Below are positions 13,028 to 25,220 of a stretch of DNA of 64,000 nucleotides, piece by piece. Source of the stretch: Osmia lignaria lignaria (Eukaryota; Arthropoda; Insecta; Hymenoptera; Megachilidae); contig NC_135033.1 of the NCBI RefSeq assembly GCF_051020975.1, forward strand, positions 10,133,501 through 10,197,500, written 5' to 3'. Under the pieces are notes generated by a model that ran no database searches, was not told where the DNA came from, and worked only from the letters and a program-made list of their open reading frames with translations. The position numbers and the translations under genes are program-made. Within the stretch, counting starts at the first letter, position 1; every line of letters begins with the position of its first letter.

Positions 13028-13116
13028 CGCACGATATCCTACCGCAACGCCGTATTTCAACTTCTCGCCGAATCCGAGCACACTTTTCCAGCCTGCACTC
13101 GCACGATATCCTACCG
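13028..13116 (+). repeat. 17-bp direct repeat, 72 bp apart
   Basis: CGCACGATATCCTACCG occurs exactly at 13,028-13,044 and again at 13,100-13,116. Two exact 17-mers so close together are unlikely by chance and suggest a local duplication; the sequence between has no recognised function. Confidence 0.65.
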
Positions 13117-13300
13117 GCAATGGGAATAACGGATCGAAGGTCAGGAACTGGGTTACAGGGAAAAATGCGACGAGTCTCTACCTTTAATTCATAGTCACTT
13201 TGCTCCATCAATCAAGACCGTGAACCGTTCATTGCGGTGATTGCTTTATTTTTAATAGAGGTTGCCTTCCATTCGTTTCTAAGTCATTAGCAATGGGGTT

Positions 13301-13455
13301 CTTAGAATCTTAGAATTTTATTATTAGAATTTTAGAATTTTAGAATCTTAGAATTTTAGAATCTTAGAATCTTAGAATCTTAGAATTTTATTATTAGAAT
13401 TTTAGAATCTCAGAATACGTATTAAAATATTAGGATATTAGAATTTCAAAATTTT
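13301..13455 (+). repeat. TTAGAATYT minisatellite
   Basis: A 9-bp unit, TTAGAATCT or TTAGAATTT, is repeated many times with interruptions. A last piece of it (AATTTTAGAATCTTAGG) reappears at 13,682-13,698, on the far side of the GC-rich block at 13,465-13,678, so the array appears to have been split by an insertion. Confidence 0.85.
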
Positions 13456-13462
13456 AAAAATG

Positions 13463-13680
13463 TATCGACCACTAATAAGCAGTCTTATGAAAATAAGGCA
13501 ATATGATTGGTCGCGCCCCACCCCAGCCCGCGCGTATTTTCGGTCGCGACGTATGATTGGTCGAAGCGGTCGCGTGTACCAATTAGGCTGGTATAAAAGT
13601 AGGGGGTTACTCGATGTGTGCGTACTACCCCGTCTTCCCCTGTGCCGTTCGGCATGACTTCTCGTGAGCGGAGGACAGTA
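13463..13680 (+). mobile_element. GC-rich insertion inside the minisatellite, with TATA box (possible diverged promoter-bearing copy C)
   Basis: The ~215-bp block is flanked by TA on both sides (13,463-13,464 and 13,679-13,680) and by the TTAGAAT array. It contains two copies of ATGATTGGTCG (13,503 and 13,552), a TATAAAAG box at 13,592, and an end reading GAGCGGAGGACAG before TA. Layout and spacing echo the promoter-bearing family, but the initiator at +32 is GTACTA rather than TCATT and the terminal inverted repeats are weak, so membership is tentative. Confidence 0.5.
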
Positions 13681-15529
13681 CAATTTTAGAATCTTAGGAG
13701 GCTGATGAGGTCAATCCATATTTCTGGGTATCCATAATTAAATATTCTCGAAAGAAACACGGGTTCGTCTAAAGCTTCCAGAAGAATCTCGTCGAGCCAA
13801 TATAATTGGCGAACGATGAATCGAGACTGTTCGAAAATCAACACATCGAACGGTACAATAAAAAAGGATCTCTGTTGAATTTAACGGTGCTCCGACTGGG
13901 CCAGCTGAAAGTGTTTCTAAAACGAGACTGAACATGGCTCCCGTTAACAGCTTTATTCCTTTCTATACATTTTCTCATCAGCGCAAATATTCGCAACATA
14001 ACTGTACCGGACGCGTTTACTCGACAATCTGTTCTTCTTCTTTTTCACGTTTATTCGCAATCTGTACAAACCAATAACAGGCGAATGTTATATTCTAGAG
14101 ATAATTCGTTCGATGACTCATATACACAATCAAGTCATACATTGACGTATGTACTAGACTGTTGTATATCAGACCAGTCCAAGACATAAGCAGTCTGATA
14201 CAATTTGATGACATAAAAGTATCATAAAATATCGCTTACGATATATCAGTTTGAAGTTTCAAGTTTCACGATAATTATTACATAAATATTTCCTTAAGAA
14301 TGTTAATATAAAACGGCTGATTACCAGTTTCAACAAATAATGACGTAATTATTTGACGCAACATCGTTAAGTATGATTTTTATTCTCAAATTTATAAACT
14401 GTAGTTTCAGTTTAGAAACAATGTTTCACACTTCTCATAGAGCCTTTTAAACATTAACCAGCAGACCTGACCGGAAGTCGATGAAACGTCAACAGCTGAT
14501 GCAGTTTCAGCCAAGGCAGCCACTGTGCTTCCTATACCTGACTTTGAATTCGTTAGCTGTCTATACTGCGCAACATAGCCTCCTTCAATTTTTCATTAGT
14601 ACGAAATCAAGGTCGCGGGTGATCGATCATCTGTAAAAAAACGTGTTCCACGTGTCTTGTTGGCTGATAAAACCGATGGTCGTCGTTTAAAGAACCCGGT
14701 TATTTCATGTAAATTATTCCCTTTCACACCTAAAATAATGGAGAAAATTAGAATAATTAATTCGCAATTCAGTTAATTATTGGGGGGATAATTTTACGAA
14801 CTTTTAAAATTTCTGTACATTTCTTTTTCGGCCTCGATTCTCAGTCATTAAAAAAAATGATTTATCATTAATTACGTAAATTCTCCGAATTTATTGAGAA
14901 ATAGTTAAAATTTCTCCCGAGATTGTAAAAGAAGACACTCGTGACGCTGTTCACTGTCGAGAAAGTGTCCTTGTGCAACCAATTGATTTTTAAACAACTA
15001 CATAAGTGTCCTACTAGCTAGATGATACTTCTATCCAATTTACCCAGAAATTCCTTGATGCAACATACGGGACGTTGGAGAAAGATATCTATATTAATTT
15101 TATTATTTTACATCAACGTATATCAACCTCCCCTCTGATAGATATATTTCTAGATCTATTTTCGTCTCTTCGCAACCTTTAAAAACTAGGCACGAAGTTG
15201 AAAAAAGTACTTTTATAGCCGCGTACGTTGTAAAAACTTTTCGATGGATCTTGATATAGAAAGACACGTGGCAGATTCGCGATTGTGCCAAAAATGGCGA
15301 TCGGGGCGGGTCGATCACGAAAATAAATCAGGGTCGATTAACGCAGAAAACGAGCGGCCAAAACGATTAGTTGCGGAAGTTGGACCGATCCGGAGTTCGT
15401 CGGTTTAGGAACTTTAATTGGCGTCGAATTAATCGATGCGACGTCGACAGGACCGAGTCGCGAGGCATTTACATACCTCGATAATTACGCGAGTTTAATC
15501 GAAATGTTTGTTACTTTCGCGACAAAAAA

Positions 15530-15650
15530 AATTTCTTCCTTCCTAGCATCGTCCTACCCCGTTGGCATCCTCGGGTGCAATGACAATGCATCGGATGGGA
15601 CTCCCTATATATACCCCTATGGCGGACCACCGCGTCTCTTTTGTCTTGTA
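15530..15650 (-). repeat. promoter-bearing dispersed repeat, copy F
   Basis: Read on the minus strand: GGTGGTCCGCCATAGG (from about 15,631), TATATATA starting at 15,613, initiator TCATT with its A at 15,581 (spacing 32 bp), then a GC-rich segment with CCGAGGATGCC. The TGGTCCGCCATAGG box matches copies A and E. Ends could not be placed confidently. Confidence 0.65.
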
Positions 15651-16288
15651 ACAATTCCTGTTGTTTTACAATGGAATTCACCTCGAGTTAGCTGGAAACT
15701 ACATGCTAGACAGGCGCAACTGAGCAGATACAGTTATCCGTGACTCTTTCTAACGAAGATGACAGAGTTTCTACTTACTCGCGGCTCGCTCGCCTTGCTG
15801 AACGGCCCTGACCTTACGGAAGCAGGTTCGTTGAACCGTTCAATATAGAGATGTCAATTGATCTCACGATTGCATCAAACGTAGTCGACACGCGGATTCG
15901 CTTTTTCAATGGCTCGTACACAGGTTTCGTCGTCCCGGTAGAAGTGAACGAAACGAATTACACCACCGCTTTCACCGAAATCTGTTAGATTGCCGAGTCA
16001 ATTCGACTCATTTACGATTTTATTGCTATATATATAGAAAAATGCTATATATATGTTTTTTTTAAAACATATGTTGGTTTTTAATAGAATTATGAAATGT
16101 ATACAAATACTAATTCCTTCCCCTCCAACTCCTTAGTTCCAAAAATCCATATATGCTATACCTATTTTGACGGATCTATTTAGTGTTGATTACCAACTGG
16201 AAATTTTTATTTCACTCACTGTTTAGAGTGAATTAACGGGGTGGGTTTGAATAATTTTATTTAACAATGAAACGTTTTGTGTTTTCAG

Positions 16289-16392
16289 GCAGCGGAAGCA
16301 CGAGGCGAAAAATGTGGTGTTGGAAGCGGTAATTCGGCGAACTGGTTAGAAAGGAAGCCGAGGGAGGAAAGGAAGCGGTAGGTAAGGACGAG
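16289..16392 (+). other. 5' UTR part of the first coding exon of OATP
   Basis: The exon begins after the acceptor TTTTCAG at 16,288. An upstream ATG at 16,312 opens a six-codon ORF that ends in TAA before the main start at 16,393, so the transcript may carry a short uORF. Confidence 0.6.
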
Positions 16393-19300
16393 ATGGCGTC
16401 TACAAGCGGGCACAAGAGGAACGGCTCGAGTTCGAGCATGTTCGCCCACAAACGCACCGAGTCCGGCGGTGGTTTCATCGGCCACAAACGTTCCGAGAGC
16501 GGTCACAAGCGGGCCGAGAGCATATCCAGTGCCTTTGGCCACAAACGATCCGAGAGTGGTCACAAGAGGAACGAGAGCGGCGGTGGTTTCGGGCACAAAA
16601 GGTGAATTTTACACCGTGAACAGAATTTCTCGCCACTCGAGGAGGCTGTTCTTCGCGGACCAGGGAATTTGGTCCGCTCCTCTTTGTTCCCCACTTCGAA
16701 TGGAACAAAGTTGAAAGCAGCGTTACTCGTCAATTTTCACGCTTACCAGAATATTCCCAGGACGTCTCGAAATTAATTGCATTAATAAAAATTGTCGAAT
16801 TTTTCTTACGTACCCATTGCACTGATATTTTTCGAGAGATAATTCGAGTAAGACGGGGGAGGTTCCTGTTACCCTCCTAAGCAATACGATCCTTAAAGGG
16901 GTCTACGTGTAATGTTTAAATAGAGGTTCAACGTGTTTCAGAGGCTTCTACGATTCTTTTCCCTTTTCACCCTTATTCGTTAACAGAAGCACTGAAAATT
17001 ACATTTGTCAGGCTGTAGAGATCTTCCTTTTACTGATACCATTATAGAAGAACCGTGCTATGTAATTTACTTTCCAGCAAATGAAACCCTCTTTCTTTCA
17101 GTTTCATTCCAAAACTCATTTCAAGTTACAACGCTTTTTCAAAATAAATCAAAGTTCCACTCGAGACAGAGGGAATAATTTCTAACGATAAGTACCGTGC
17201 GTTATGGTTCATGGTTTACATCTTTTGAGGCATCCTGTATAGGGCGTTTGGAACGAAGGGGTTAAATGGAACGTTGTCCACTGACCCTCCCGTTCTCACG
17301 TTTTTTTTTTTCAGGTCCGAGTCTGGCAGCAATTATCATGCCGGGCATCGAAGAAACGAAAGCATGTACGCGATGACGGGGCTTTACGCGGAGAGCACGG
17401 GGACAGCCACTGACGAAACTACGGACCCATTACAGGCTACCGGTAGCAGACTGACCCACGACACTGTGATCAGGTGTCACAGTAGAAATCCCAGTTCTGG
17501 CCTCGTGGATCATAGGTAAGAGACATTTCGATGCGCCATTGCCAAAAATCTCGGGCATTGTTGAAGAGGTGCATGAATTGCACGGTGATTCATGAATGAT
17601 CGTTGTTGCGTCACACAGCTGATGATGAGTGAAATTAAACGGTGGAATAATTCATTGCTAACACTTTTTATTCTCCATTTTTTTTTACTATATAATTATT
17701 TGATTTAAAAATTTAAATAGTTAGCTTAACACCGCAGTTAATGGAGTGGATTACATTTAAAGCTATCGTTACACTTCTTGGTAGAGTAAACAATAAACCA
17801 ACGAAAGGAAAGTGTTTCTTCGGAAGATTAATTAGCAAATGCAGCTGTTCTGCTTCGAGTAATCGGTTTTCCTTTGCTCTGTGAACTAATTTCTCACTTG
17901 TACGGAATCTGTCGCACACTTTCGACATATTTCACACCTCCTTATTATTATATAATATTATTATTTATGAAATTTCAACGATTGAAAGGGAAACCAGAGG
18001 TAATTATTTCTGGTTAAATATTCCTCGAGTTTATACCACCTTTTTTATACAATTAATGAATCTGAACTAATCTGGAAACAGTTTGAATGCAAAGGATCAC
18101 GATGCCTTTTGTTCCTGGCAGAAAGCGAGAAAGCATACAAAGATTTACGATAGTACCCTCATTTCATTCAGTATTCGAGGATAGTACAAAGGCCCGTGAT
18201 TATATTTCCACCACATTCGAAAGCATTTTCTTTCATCGAGTGTACGTTCGAGCTTTTAACCCTTTCACAATTTAGCAGCAGCCTCGGGCGACGCGTTTAG
18301 CTCGAAACTGTTTTATTTGCCTCGAATCAAATTCGTTATTGTATACAGAATAAATAAAAATAAAATCTTCGAATTTTAATAAAATTTTGTATTTAAAAAA
18401 TGCAGTACATTTTAAGTTGAATCAATAAATGTAATGTTTCCGACAAAGCTATTCGTTCCGTTCCACTGCGAGAAGAGTTAAACAGTTTCTGCTCACTGAA
18501 TCCGCTAAGTAGATTATGTAAAATAACGATTGTGAGTTACGTTAAACCAACTAACGCGAGCAAAACGTGATCATTCTTGGACGAAATAGAGAGAAATAGA
18601 AAAAGAGAAAGCCATTGTTGTCGAGTGACGAAAAATATTTCGGTGATCATCTTTATTACGAAATCAAAAATGTTTGCAGCACGCACCGTTCTCTTGCCAA
18701 ATTTCCGTACAGAAATGGCGTACGAATGAGTCTCCCTTGAAAATTGCAATGTAATTCCCTTCTGAAATAGCAAACAGTGAAAGTACGACCGTGACACATT
18801 TATCGTGCACGAAATAGATTACAAACTCTTTTGTAATTGTTACTATCCGTTCAAACTTCTTCTTTGATCGCGAAATCGAGAATTTTGTAATCATTCGACG
18901 ACTGTGATTGGGATTTTTAATACATGCCTCACCGGTGGCCTATTGTAGATATTAAACGTTTAACATTTGTGAAAATTTCTAATTAACACATTGTATGCAC
19001 GCATTCATTGTGCGTCATTTGGCACGAGATATTCATGCTTCCCGTATCTTCTTCTTACACTTTTTCAGAGATTTTATCATCAAATGTCACAGCAGGAATC
19101 CAAGTGCTTCCATGGTGGACAGGTAAACACAGCACGAATCTCCTATCGTTTTTTGTAACTAACGGATAAAACAGCATCGATTGGAACAAAAATTTAATGT
19201 TTAATTTGTATCGTTTGTACTAACTCTAATTAATCAAATTATTTATAACATTATATTTTTGTTGCATCCCTTTGATTCTAAGTCTCTCAATCATTTTATG

Positions 19301-22300
19301 TTCTCTGATCCTTAGATTGCAATAAATTACCTTTACAAGGACTGTGATTTATTTTTAAACAATTACGCACAATACTTGCGAGATACGATCTGAGAAGATA
19401 GAAGGACACGAAGCTTGAGAGTCAGATTTCCTTTTGAGAATTATCTCACTTGATGCGCTCAGGATTTGTTTTAAATAAGGATTTGAAGTAACGCCAAGTA
19501 ACTTGCTCGAGTTTGAATAAAAATAGATATGAATTAGGATTGATGGAATTACAGCTGGTTAACTTAATTTGAATAACTTTAGCTGGAATAATCAAATGAT
19601 TCTATAAATTAAAGAAAAAAATTAATAATTTTATTGCAATCAAAGGATCAATGAAATTAGCATACCTGTTTCTCATTTCCTTCTTTATTATCTACATATC
19701 TTTAACAAGTTTCTATTTTTTGCGACGAATTCAGAACGGAGAAAGAGAGACCACAAACTCCACCATTTAATCCGGATTCGAAGGACTGTGGAATCCTGAG
19801 CTGCAGGCCGGCCTTTATACAGAGATTCGCCGGAATAAAGGTTCGTTAAGTTGTAATTCATCTTTTTATTTTTAACTCGAGAATGATGTAGGATTAATTT
19901 AACCCGCTAATTTTAATTAAACGAGTTCGTTTGAGAATCTAGTTGCAAAATGATCCATTTCCAATGTACCAGTTAATAGCTAGGGTCCCCCAAGGTCCAT
20001 GGCCCCCATAAGACGATTTTGCGTCTAAGAATGCAAGAAGAGTAGTGTTTACTTGAATGCAAATCTAAATTAGTTATCCAAGCTTTAATGTTAATTTTAT
20101 AAATTTTATAAATTTTATTTGAGGTCCTTTTTTTCAAGTCGTATATGTGAAGGGACCCTTTTTCGGAGCTCGCCACGGATCCCCGAAATTTCAGGGCCAG
20201 TTCTGTTAATAGCTTTTGTTTCGATGATGTATCATAGCGGACTTAACCGTGTACGGCGTACTCACGGATGTACAAACCAGGTGTCGTGAGTCACCATTGG
20301 AAAGGATACACGACATTGAAATGTAGCTGACATTCCGTCGAAGATTTTAAGTCATCGAAAGTTGGGCTAACGTTATCGATAACGATTGTTAATGTAAATA
20401 CAGTTATACCTCTATAAGTCGTCATTTTCCTTTTCTCGTCATTAAAAAATTTACATGGTTTTTACTCCGTTTAAGTCGTCAAAATTTCTCGCTTCTTTGA
20501 GTGACGACTTATCGAGGTTTTACTGTATTCGAAATTTTTAAAAGTCTAAAATTTCCAAGTGTCATTAATTTGTTAAAAGCAAACGCTTTGTTATGCAAGT
20601 ACAATGATTGTACTTGCCTGAAAAATCAAACTAGGATAGGTTCTCTAACGCTACTCTCCAAACATTTTCGTTTCCACTGTTTTATTAAGCGTAGCAGAAC
20701 ATTATCAGAAAAACGTTTTATCCTGTTCTCATCATCGTTAATGCGGCGTTTTACCTTCGTTAGTTAAAATGCACTCAAGGGTACAATAGTATCGAATCGA
20801 TAAACCTGCTGCTTATCTAATCGGGTTTAATCGTTTGATCCGGCAGCAAGGATATAAGCAAAAATCGGTATTATCAACCGAATGAGTTTTTTTGTAATTC
20901 ATTATAGAAGGGAAGACTTTTATCTGGATTTGTTTTCCTTCTTTCAATTAAAAATGTTGATCAAAAATATTACGTTGCTTTTATAAATGAATGATAAATC
21001 TAAATTTTTTTTAATACAAGAAATTCAAGAATTCTTCCAAGATGAATGAAACATTTTTGTTTCATTAAAAATCCACGAGAATACATTTCTGAGTTCACTT
21101 CTGAAAAAAATAAATGAATATTAAATTTTTTAAATTTGAAATTTAAAATTCTTTCCTTCCTCCAAAGGTTACAATAAATAACTATTAATGTTAGGCTTTC
21201 AAAAGATGTTCCAATGCAGCTGAAAAAAATACTTTGCTTTGAATATAAAAAAAATCTTGTGACAACATTCACTCACATGTACCGAAACGTGTTTTAAAAA
21301 AACGACAATTCTGTTCCTATTCCATGGAGATTGCAGATGTTCACAATCTTATCGTACGTATTTTTAATCCACTTGTGTGCACAAGTATTTGAAATACACA
21401 GAGACTTTGCGACACTCGTAACACCACAGTGAAAATACATCACACAACTTGTTTGATTTACCTGAACACGTGTCTTCCATCATCCGTGGTTCAAGGTTTA
21501 ATTAACCCGCATTAACGATGATCCTTCCTGACGTCCACTGTGTTCAGCGAACAGCCGAACTATTATTTTTCCAGTACAATAGATACTCCTCGTTCAAAAG
21601 CAACACGAACTTCCTACACAATCCCAATTAAATTTAATTTGAAAAAAATTGTTTTTGTCCGTAGTCAGATATACAAGGTAAATTATATAACGATTGACAA
21701 TATCGTTTCACGTTAAAAAAGCGTGAAAATTAATTAATTTGTAAAGATAGACACCCACAGCAATTAACTCTCGGATGGCGGACCACGAAGAGAGCCCCTA
21801 TTTTAATTTAATTTTATATTTCACGTTATTTTCATTTTCTAAATTTTACCCTGTTCCTTTGAAAATTATTAAAAATTATCATTGTATAGGTTTTATAAGT
21901 TTGGATCACGATTGACCCAGGCTACAATGTTCAAGGCTTAAACTGTTGCTAAGAAACTGTATGGTTTTTGTTGTAGGTGTTTGTGTTCCTTCTCTCGTTT
22001 CTCGTAACGCTGCAACAAGCACTTAGTTCAGGTTACATTAATTCTGTGATCACAACCATTGAGAAGAGGTTCGAAATCCCGTCCAGCCTTTCAGGCGTCA
22101 TTGCTAGCTCCTACGAAATTGGAAATGTCATCACCGTCATCTTCGTCAGCTATCTAGGTAGCCGGAGGCATATACCTGTGTGGATAGCGATTGGTAAGGA
22201 AATCAAATTATATAATAAACTTCTCTGTCATAGATAGGTTTATTTTCGAAAAACAAGTATTTGGAAGTGCGCTGCATCTTCCATTTATTTATGGAAATTT

Positions 22301-25220
22301 GAATAGATTGATGGCTGTTTCAGGCGCTGTTATAATGGGACTGGGATCGATGATCTTTATGGTGCCACATTTCACAGCTGAACCCAATTTGATGACAGCC
22401 GCGAATAATTCCAGTTCTGATAATATTTGTCGTGGGGTCTCGTTACGTGAACAGGACATGGGATTGGGTAAATTTTTAATACCAATTTACGTTAGCTTGA
22501 GAGTATAATTAATGAAAACATTAATCAGTGTATCTGTAATAAGTTTGATATTGAATGAAAAAAAAAGACAATTCGCCTGCTTTCATAGGTCGTTTATCGT
22601 CTGGATTATCATCTCCACCTTTGGCCCCGCACAACAATTTAAGAGGTGATAATTGCATTCAAGGATCTCCATCTACAGCTGGCCCTGTTATGTTATTTGT
22701 ACTTGCTCAGTTATTATTAGGCTGTGGTGGTTCTCCTTTGTTTACCCTTGGTACCACTTACATAGATGATCATGTTCGACCAGAAAGTGCTTCATTGTAT
22801 ATTGGTAAGAATGTATGTTATTTAAAAAAATATCACGAACTCGATGCGTGCAATATTAAATAACACCAATCATTTGTTTCATTGTTTCAGGTTGTATGTA
22901 CAGTATGGCAGCATTTGGACCAGTTTTAGGTTTCCTTCTTGGAGCTTATTTGTTATCATTTCATATGGATTCCTTTTCTGGAACAATAATTAGTATAGGT
23001 AATCAGAAAAATATCCAGTTAACTTCCAATTTTATAAAAGAATTTTATTACTAATTAATTATATGTAGATCCAGGTGATCATAGGTGGGTTGGCATGTGG
23101 TGGGGAGGATTCTTACTCTGCGGTTTACTCTTGATTCTGGTCGCAATTCCGTTCTTCAGTTTTCCAAAAACTCTGCAACGAGAGAAGGAGAAAATACGAA
23201 TCATCGAGAAAACTAAATCGGCGTCGCAGAAGGAGAAGGAACCATGCAAGGAACCAAAAAAGGAGAAACTCGATGATAGTGGTTACGGGAAAGATGTGAA
23301 AGGTGCTATCTTGTATACCTTTCATTAAATCCCAGAAAGCTTCTCGATTTTATTCACAATTCTGTTAATAAAGCTAAGAAACCCCAACCTCTAAAAGAAT
23401 CCTAGTTATCCCGATATTGAAATGATTGAAAATTGGGAGCGAATTGTCGAAAGTGGAATTTAAATTTCTTTTACAGATATTCCTAGAAGTATGTGGAGGC
23501 TGGTGTGCAATCCAGTGTACGTGGTAACGTGTTTGGGAGCATGTATGGAGCTAGTGATCGTTTCTGGCTTCGTTGTTTTCCTCCCCAAATACCTGGAGAC
23601 TCAGTTCAGTCTGGGAAAAAGTCAAGCCAGTGTGTTCACCGGCTCTATAGCAATACCGGGTGCCTGTATTGGAATCTTCTTTGGCGGATGTTTGCTCAAA
23701 CGTTTAGAATTAAGACCGAAAGGAGCGGTTCAGTTCGTTCTCGTATCGAACATCATATGCCTGGTGTGCTATGGCCTCCTCTTTTTCCTCGGTTGTGACA
23801 ACGTTAAGATGGCTGGGACCACTATTCCGTACTTCAACAGCAGCACGAAGGGCCCGGAGCCCTTTCAAGTTAATCTCACTGCCGCATGCAACTTTGGTTG
23901 CGAATGTCGAATGACAGACGTCGAGCCGGTCTGTGGAAACAACGGTCTCACCTATTTCAGCCCTTGTCATGCAGGCTGCACTGCCTTCAGTTCGAAATCA
24001 AATTTCACTAATTGCGCATGTAAGTTTGATACAAAACTTCCGGCAGAGTTTAGTTTATAAGCTCTCTGTATTAACTTTCAATTTTCTATTTTCATTTCAG
24101 GTATACATGGAAATTTAACATTGTTGCCTCCCGCAGCACCAGAATTCGCAGAAGTCACTGTGGTACCGGTAGCCACTGCTGGTCCCTGCACTTCGCCATG
24201 CAGAACTATATTCCCTTTCTTAATCTTACTTTTCTTTATGACTTTTATCGTTGCTATCACTCAGATGCCTCTATTAATGATAGTGTTGCGGTTAGTTTGA
24301 ATTTTATCCATGTACAGTTATACGCAGTTATTAAAACTGTATTTTTTTTATATATGTGACTTTGAACATTCTCTTTCAATATAGGTCAGTCTCGGAAGAA
24401 GAGAGGTCGTTTGCTTTGGGCATGCAATTCGTAATCTTCAGACTGTTCGGTTACATACCTGCTCCTATTTTATTCGGTAACTTAATTGACTCTACGTGCT
24501 TACTTTGGAAAAGCACTTGTGGAGAGAAAGGTGGACGATGTCTTCTTTACGACATCGAGCAATTTAGATATAGGTATTTTTGTTATGAAGCTCTTTGAAA
24601 CAAGTGGAGTCGATAAATCAACTGATTCGAATCATTTTCAATGTTTTCAGATATGTTGGACTTTGTGCCGGCATTAAGATTTTAGCTCTGGCTTTGTTCC
24701 TTATTGATTGGTGGCTGGTTAGGAGGAGAAGACAGATGGAAGACCAAGCGCCGTCTTTCACTGTTAACGAGTTTGTAGGGTCAATTATCAGTCTTGACAA
24801 ATGTGAGTATGCTGTTAGTTAAGTCCACTTGATTAGAGAATATTTATTTCCAATTGGTAAGGTGGTAAGGTAAGGTAGCAATTGGCAGTTGGATATTATT
24901 TATCCCGGAATGTTGCAGTGTTCGAAGAGAAACCGCATCATCACAACACTGGAGATGTGGACGGTGTTTCTCCTAACTCGGAGGTACCTACACCGTCATC
25001 GATCTCGTCACCAACGGAGCCTACGAAATCGACGAATCTTGAGGAGACTGGCTCGTCGAATCAAACGCAGGATTCGACGGAGACAGGGAATCGATCGAAG
25101 AACTCGATGAACGTTGATGTTCCCGACACGAGGCAAGCACCTCTAGCTATGGAAGAGCCAGACACTGAGGTGAAACCATTGACCGCTGGTCAAACGGAGA
25201 AGCTTGTACGGAACGTTTAA
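16393..25220 (+). CDS. Oatp: solute carrier organic anion transporter (OATP/SLCO family), 14 coding exons, 954 aa
   Basis: Sodium-independent carrier of large amphipathic anions at the plasma membrane. Coding exons: 16393-16601, 17315-17515, 19069-19122, 19735-19840, 21977-22193, 22324-22467, 22589-22804, 22891-22998, 23069-23302, 23477-24019, 24101-24290, 24385-24573, 24651-24802, 24919-25220. All join in frame at GT-AG introns (2,865 nt). Membrane segments begin near residue 191. The OATP signature is present as DHRWVGMWWGGFL (about 422-434), with Met where Ala is usual. A lysine/glutamate-rich loop follows (about 453-490). A Kazal-like, cysteine-rich extracellular loop (C634-C678) carries N-glycosylation sites NLT and NFT. 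The long soluble N terminus (about 190 aa) has HKRSES-type repeats, and the C-terminal tail is Ser/Thr/Glu-rich. The long N terminus suggests the Oatp30B / SLCO3A1-5A1 branch among insect OATPs, but I cannot confirm the subfamily; Oatp74D is an alternative. Confidence 0.93.
16408..17379 (+). repeat. coding tandem repeats (HKRSES) in the OATP N terminus
   Basis: Across the first two coding exons HKR recurs at least seven times, mostly as HKRSES, HKRNES, HKRTES or HKRAES, with Gly/Ser/Phe spacers. A diverged HRRNES follows near residue 83. The DNA repeats too (CACAA[AG]CG, GAGAGCGG), so this is an expanding coding minisatellite. R-x-S contexts make it a possible target for basophilic kinases, which is inference. 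Confidence 0.85.
16602..17314 (+). other. OATP intron, nothing recognised
   Basis: Donor AAAAG|GTGAAT and acceptor (T)10CAG. A polypyrimidine run precedes the acceptor. No repeat family or RNA gene was recognised inside. Confidence 0.6.
17516..19068 (+). other. OATP intron, nothing recognised
   Basis: Donor CATAG|GTAAGA and acceptor TTTTTCAG. AT-rich, with short ORFs of no recognisable family. Confidence 0.55.
19123..19734 (+). other. OATP intron, nothing recognised
   Basis: Donor GACAG|GTAAAC and acceptor AATTCAG. AT-rich sequence without a recognised element. Confidence 0.55.
19978..20214 (+). repeat. dispersed repeat shared with 53.94-54.04 kb, hAT-like end
   Basis: The block from AAATCTAAATTAGTTATCC (20,061) to TTTTATTTGAGGT (20,125) is nearly identical to 53,942-53,998, apart from an 11-bp AAATTTTATAA-type duplication here. 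The copy ends in TTTCAGGGCCAGTTCTG, matching CTCAGGGCCGGCCCTG at the other locus. CAGGGCCGGCCC is typical of hAT-type inverted ends; the superfamily call is inference. Confidence 0.65.
20399..20527. mobile_element. pogo/mariner-type MITE
   Basis: The left end CAGTTATACCTCTATAAGTC (20,401) continues GTCA. The right end TGACGACTTATCGAGG continues to TTTTACTG (20,525). The arms are inverted repeats of about 25 bp with a few mismatches, flanked by TA. The 125-bp body is non-coding. CAGTAAAACCTCGATAAGTC-like ends are typical of pogo-group elements. Confidence 0.75.
21763..21812 (+). repeat. GGCGGACCATGG-family motif, locus 2
   Basis: ATTAACTCTCGGATGGCGG (from 21,763), then ACCACGAAGAGAGCCCC and TTTTAATTTAATTTTATA. 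The A/T-rich continuation to about 21,880 also matches locus 6 (43.7 kb), so the repeat unit here is longer than the core. Confidence 0.6.

Larger units (their letters stand above)
707..16288 (+). other. putative first intron of the OATP gene, gene-free but rich in small repeats
   Basis: No conserved protein-coding exon was recognised in about 15.6 kb; the ORFs present are short and unlike known families. The stretch holds two adjacent TA-flanked miniature elements (2.73-3.10 kb), promoter-bearing repeats at 6.4, 8.8 and 15.6 kb, a TTAA-type motif at 10.43 kb, a TTAGAAT minisatellite with an insertion at 13.3-13.7 kb, homopolymer A and T tracts (7,146; 7,588; 12,609) and a short direct repeat at 13.03/13.10 kb. 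Its status as one intron depends on the inferred first exon ending at 706. Confidence 0.45.
19841..21976 (+). other. OATP intron containing three repeat remnants
   Basis: This intron separates the soluble N terminus from the first membrane segment. It holds a repeat copy at 19,978-20,214 shared with 54.0 kb, a pogo-type MITE at 20,399-20,527 and TTAA-type motif locus 2 at 21.77 kb. The rest is AT-rich. Confidence 0.6.

Noticed and set aside
23710..23970. minus-strand ORF of 86 codons
   Set aside because: Antisense shadow of the large OATP exon encoding the Kazal-like loop.
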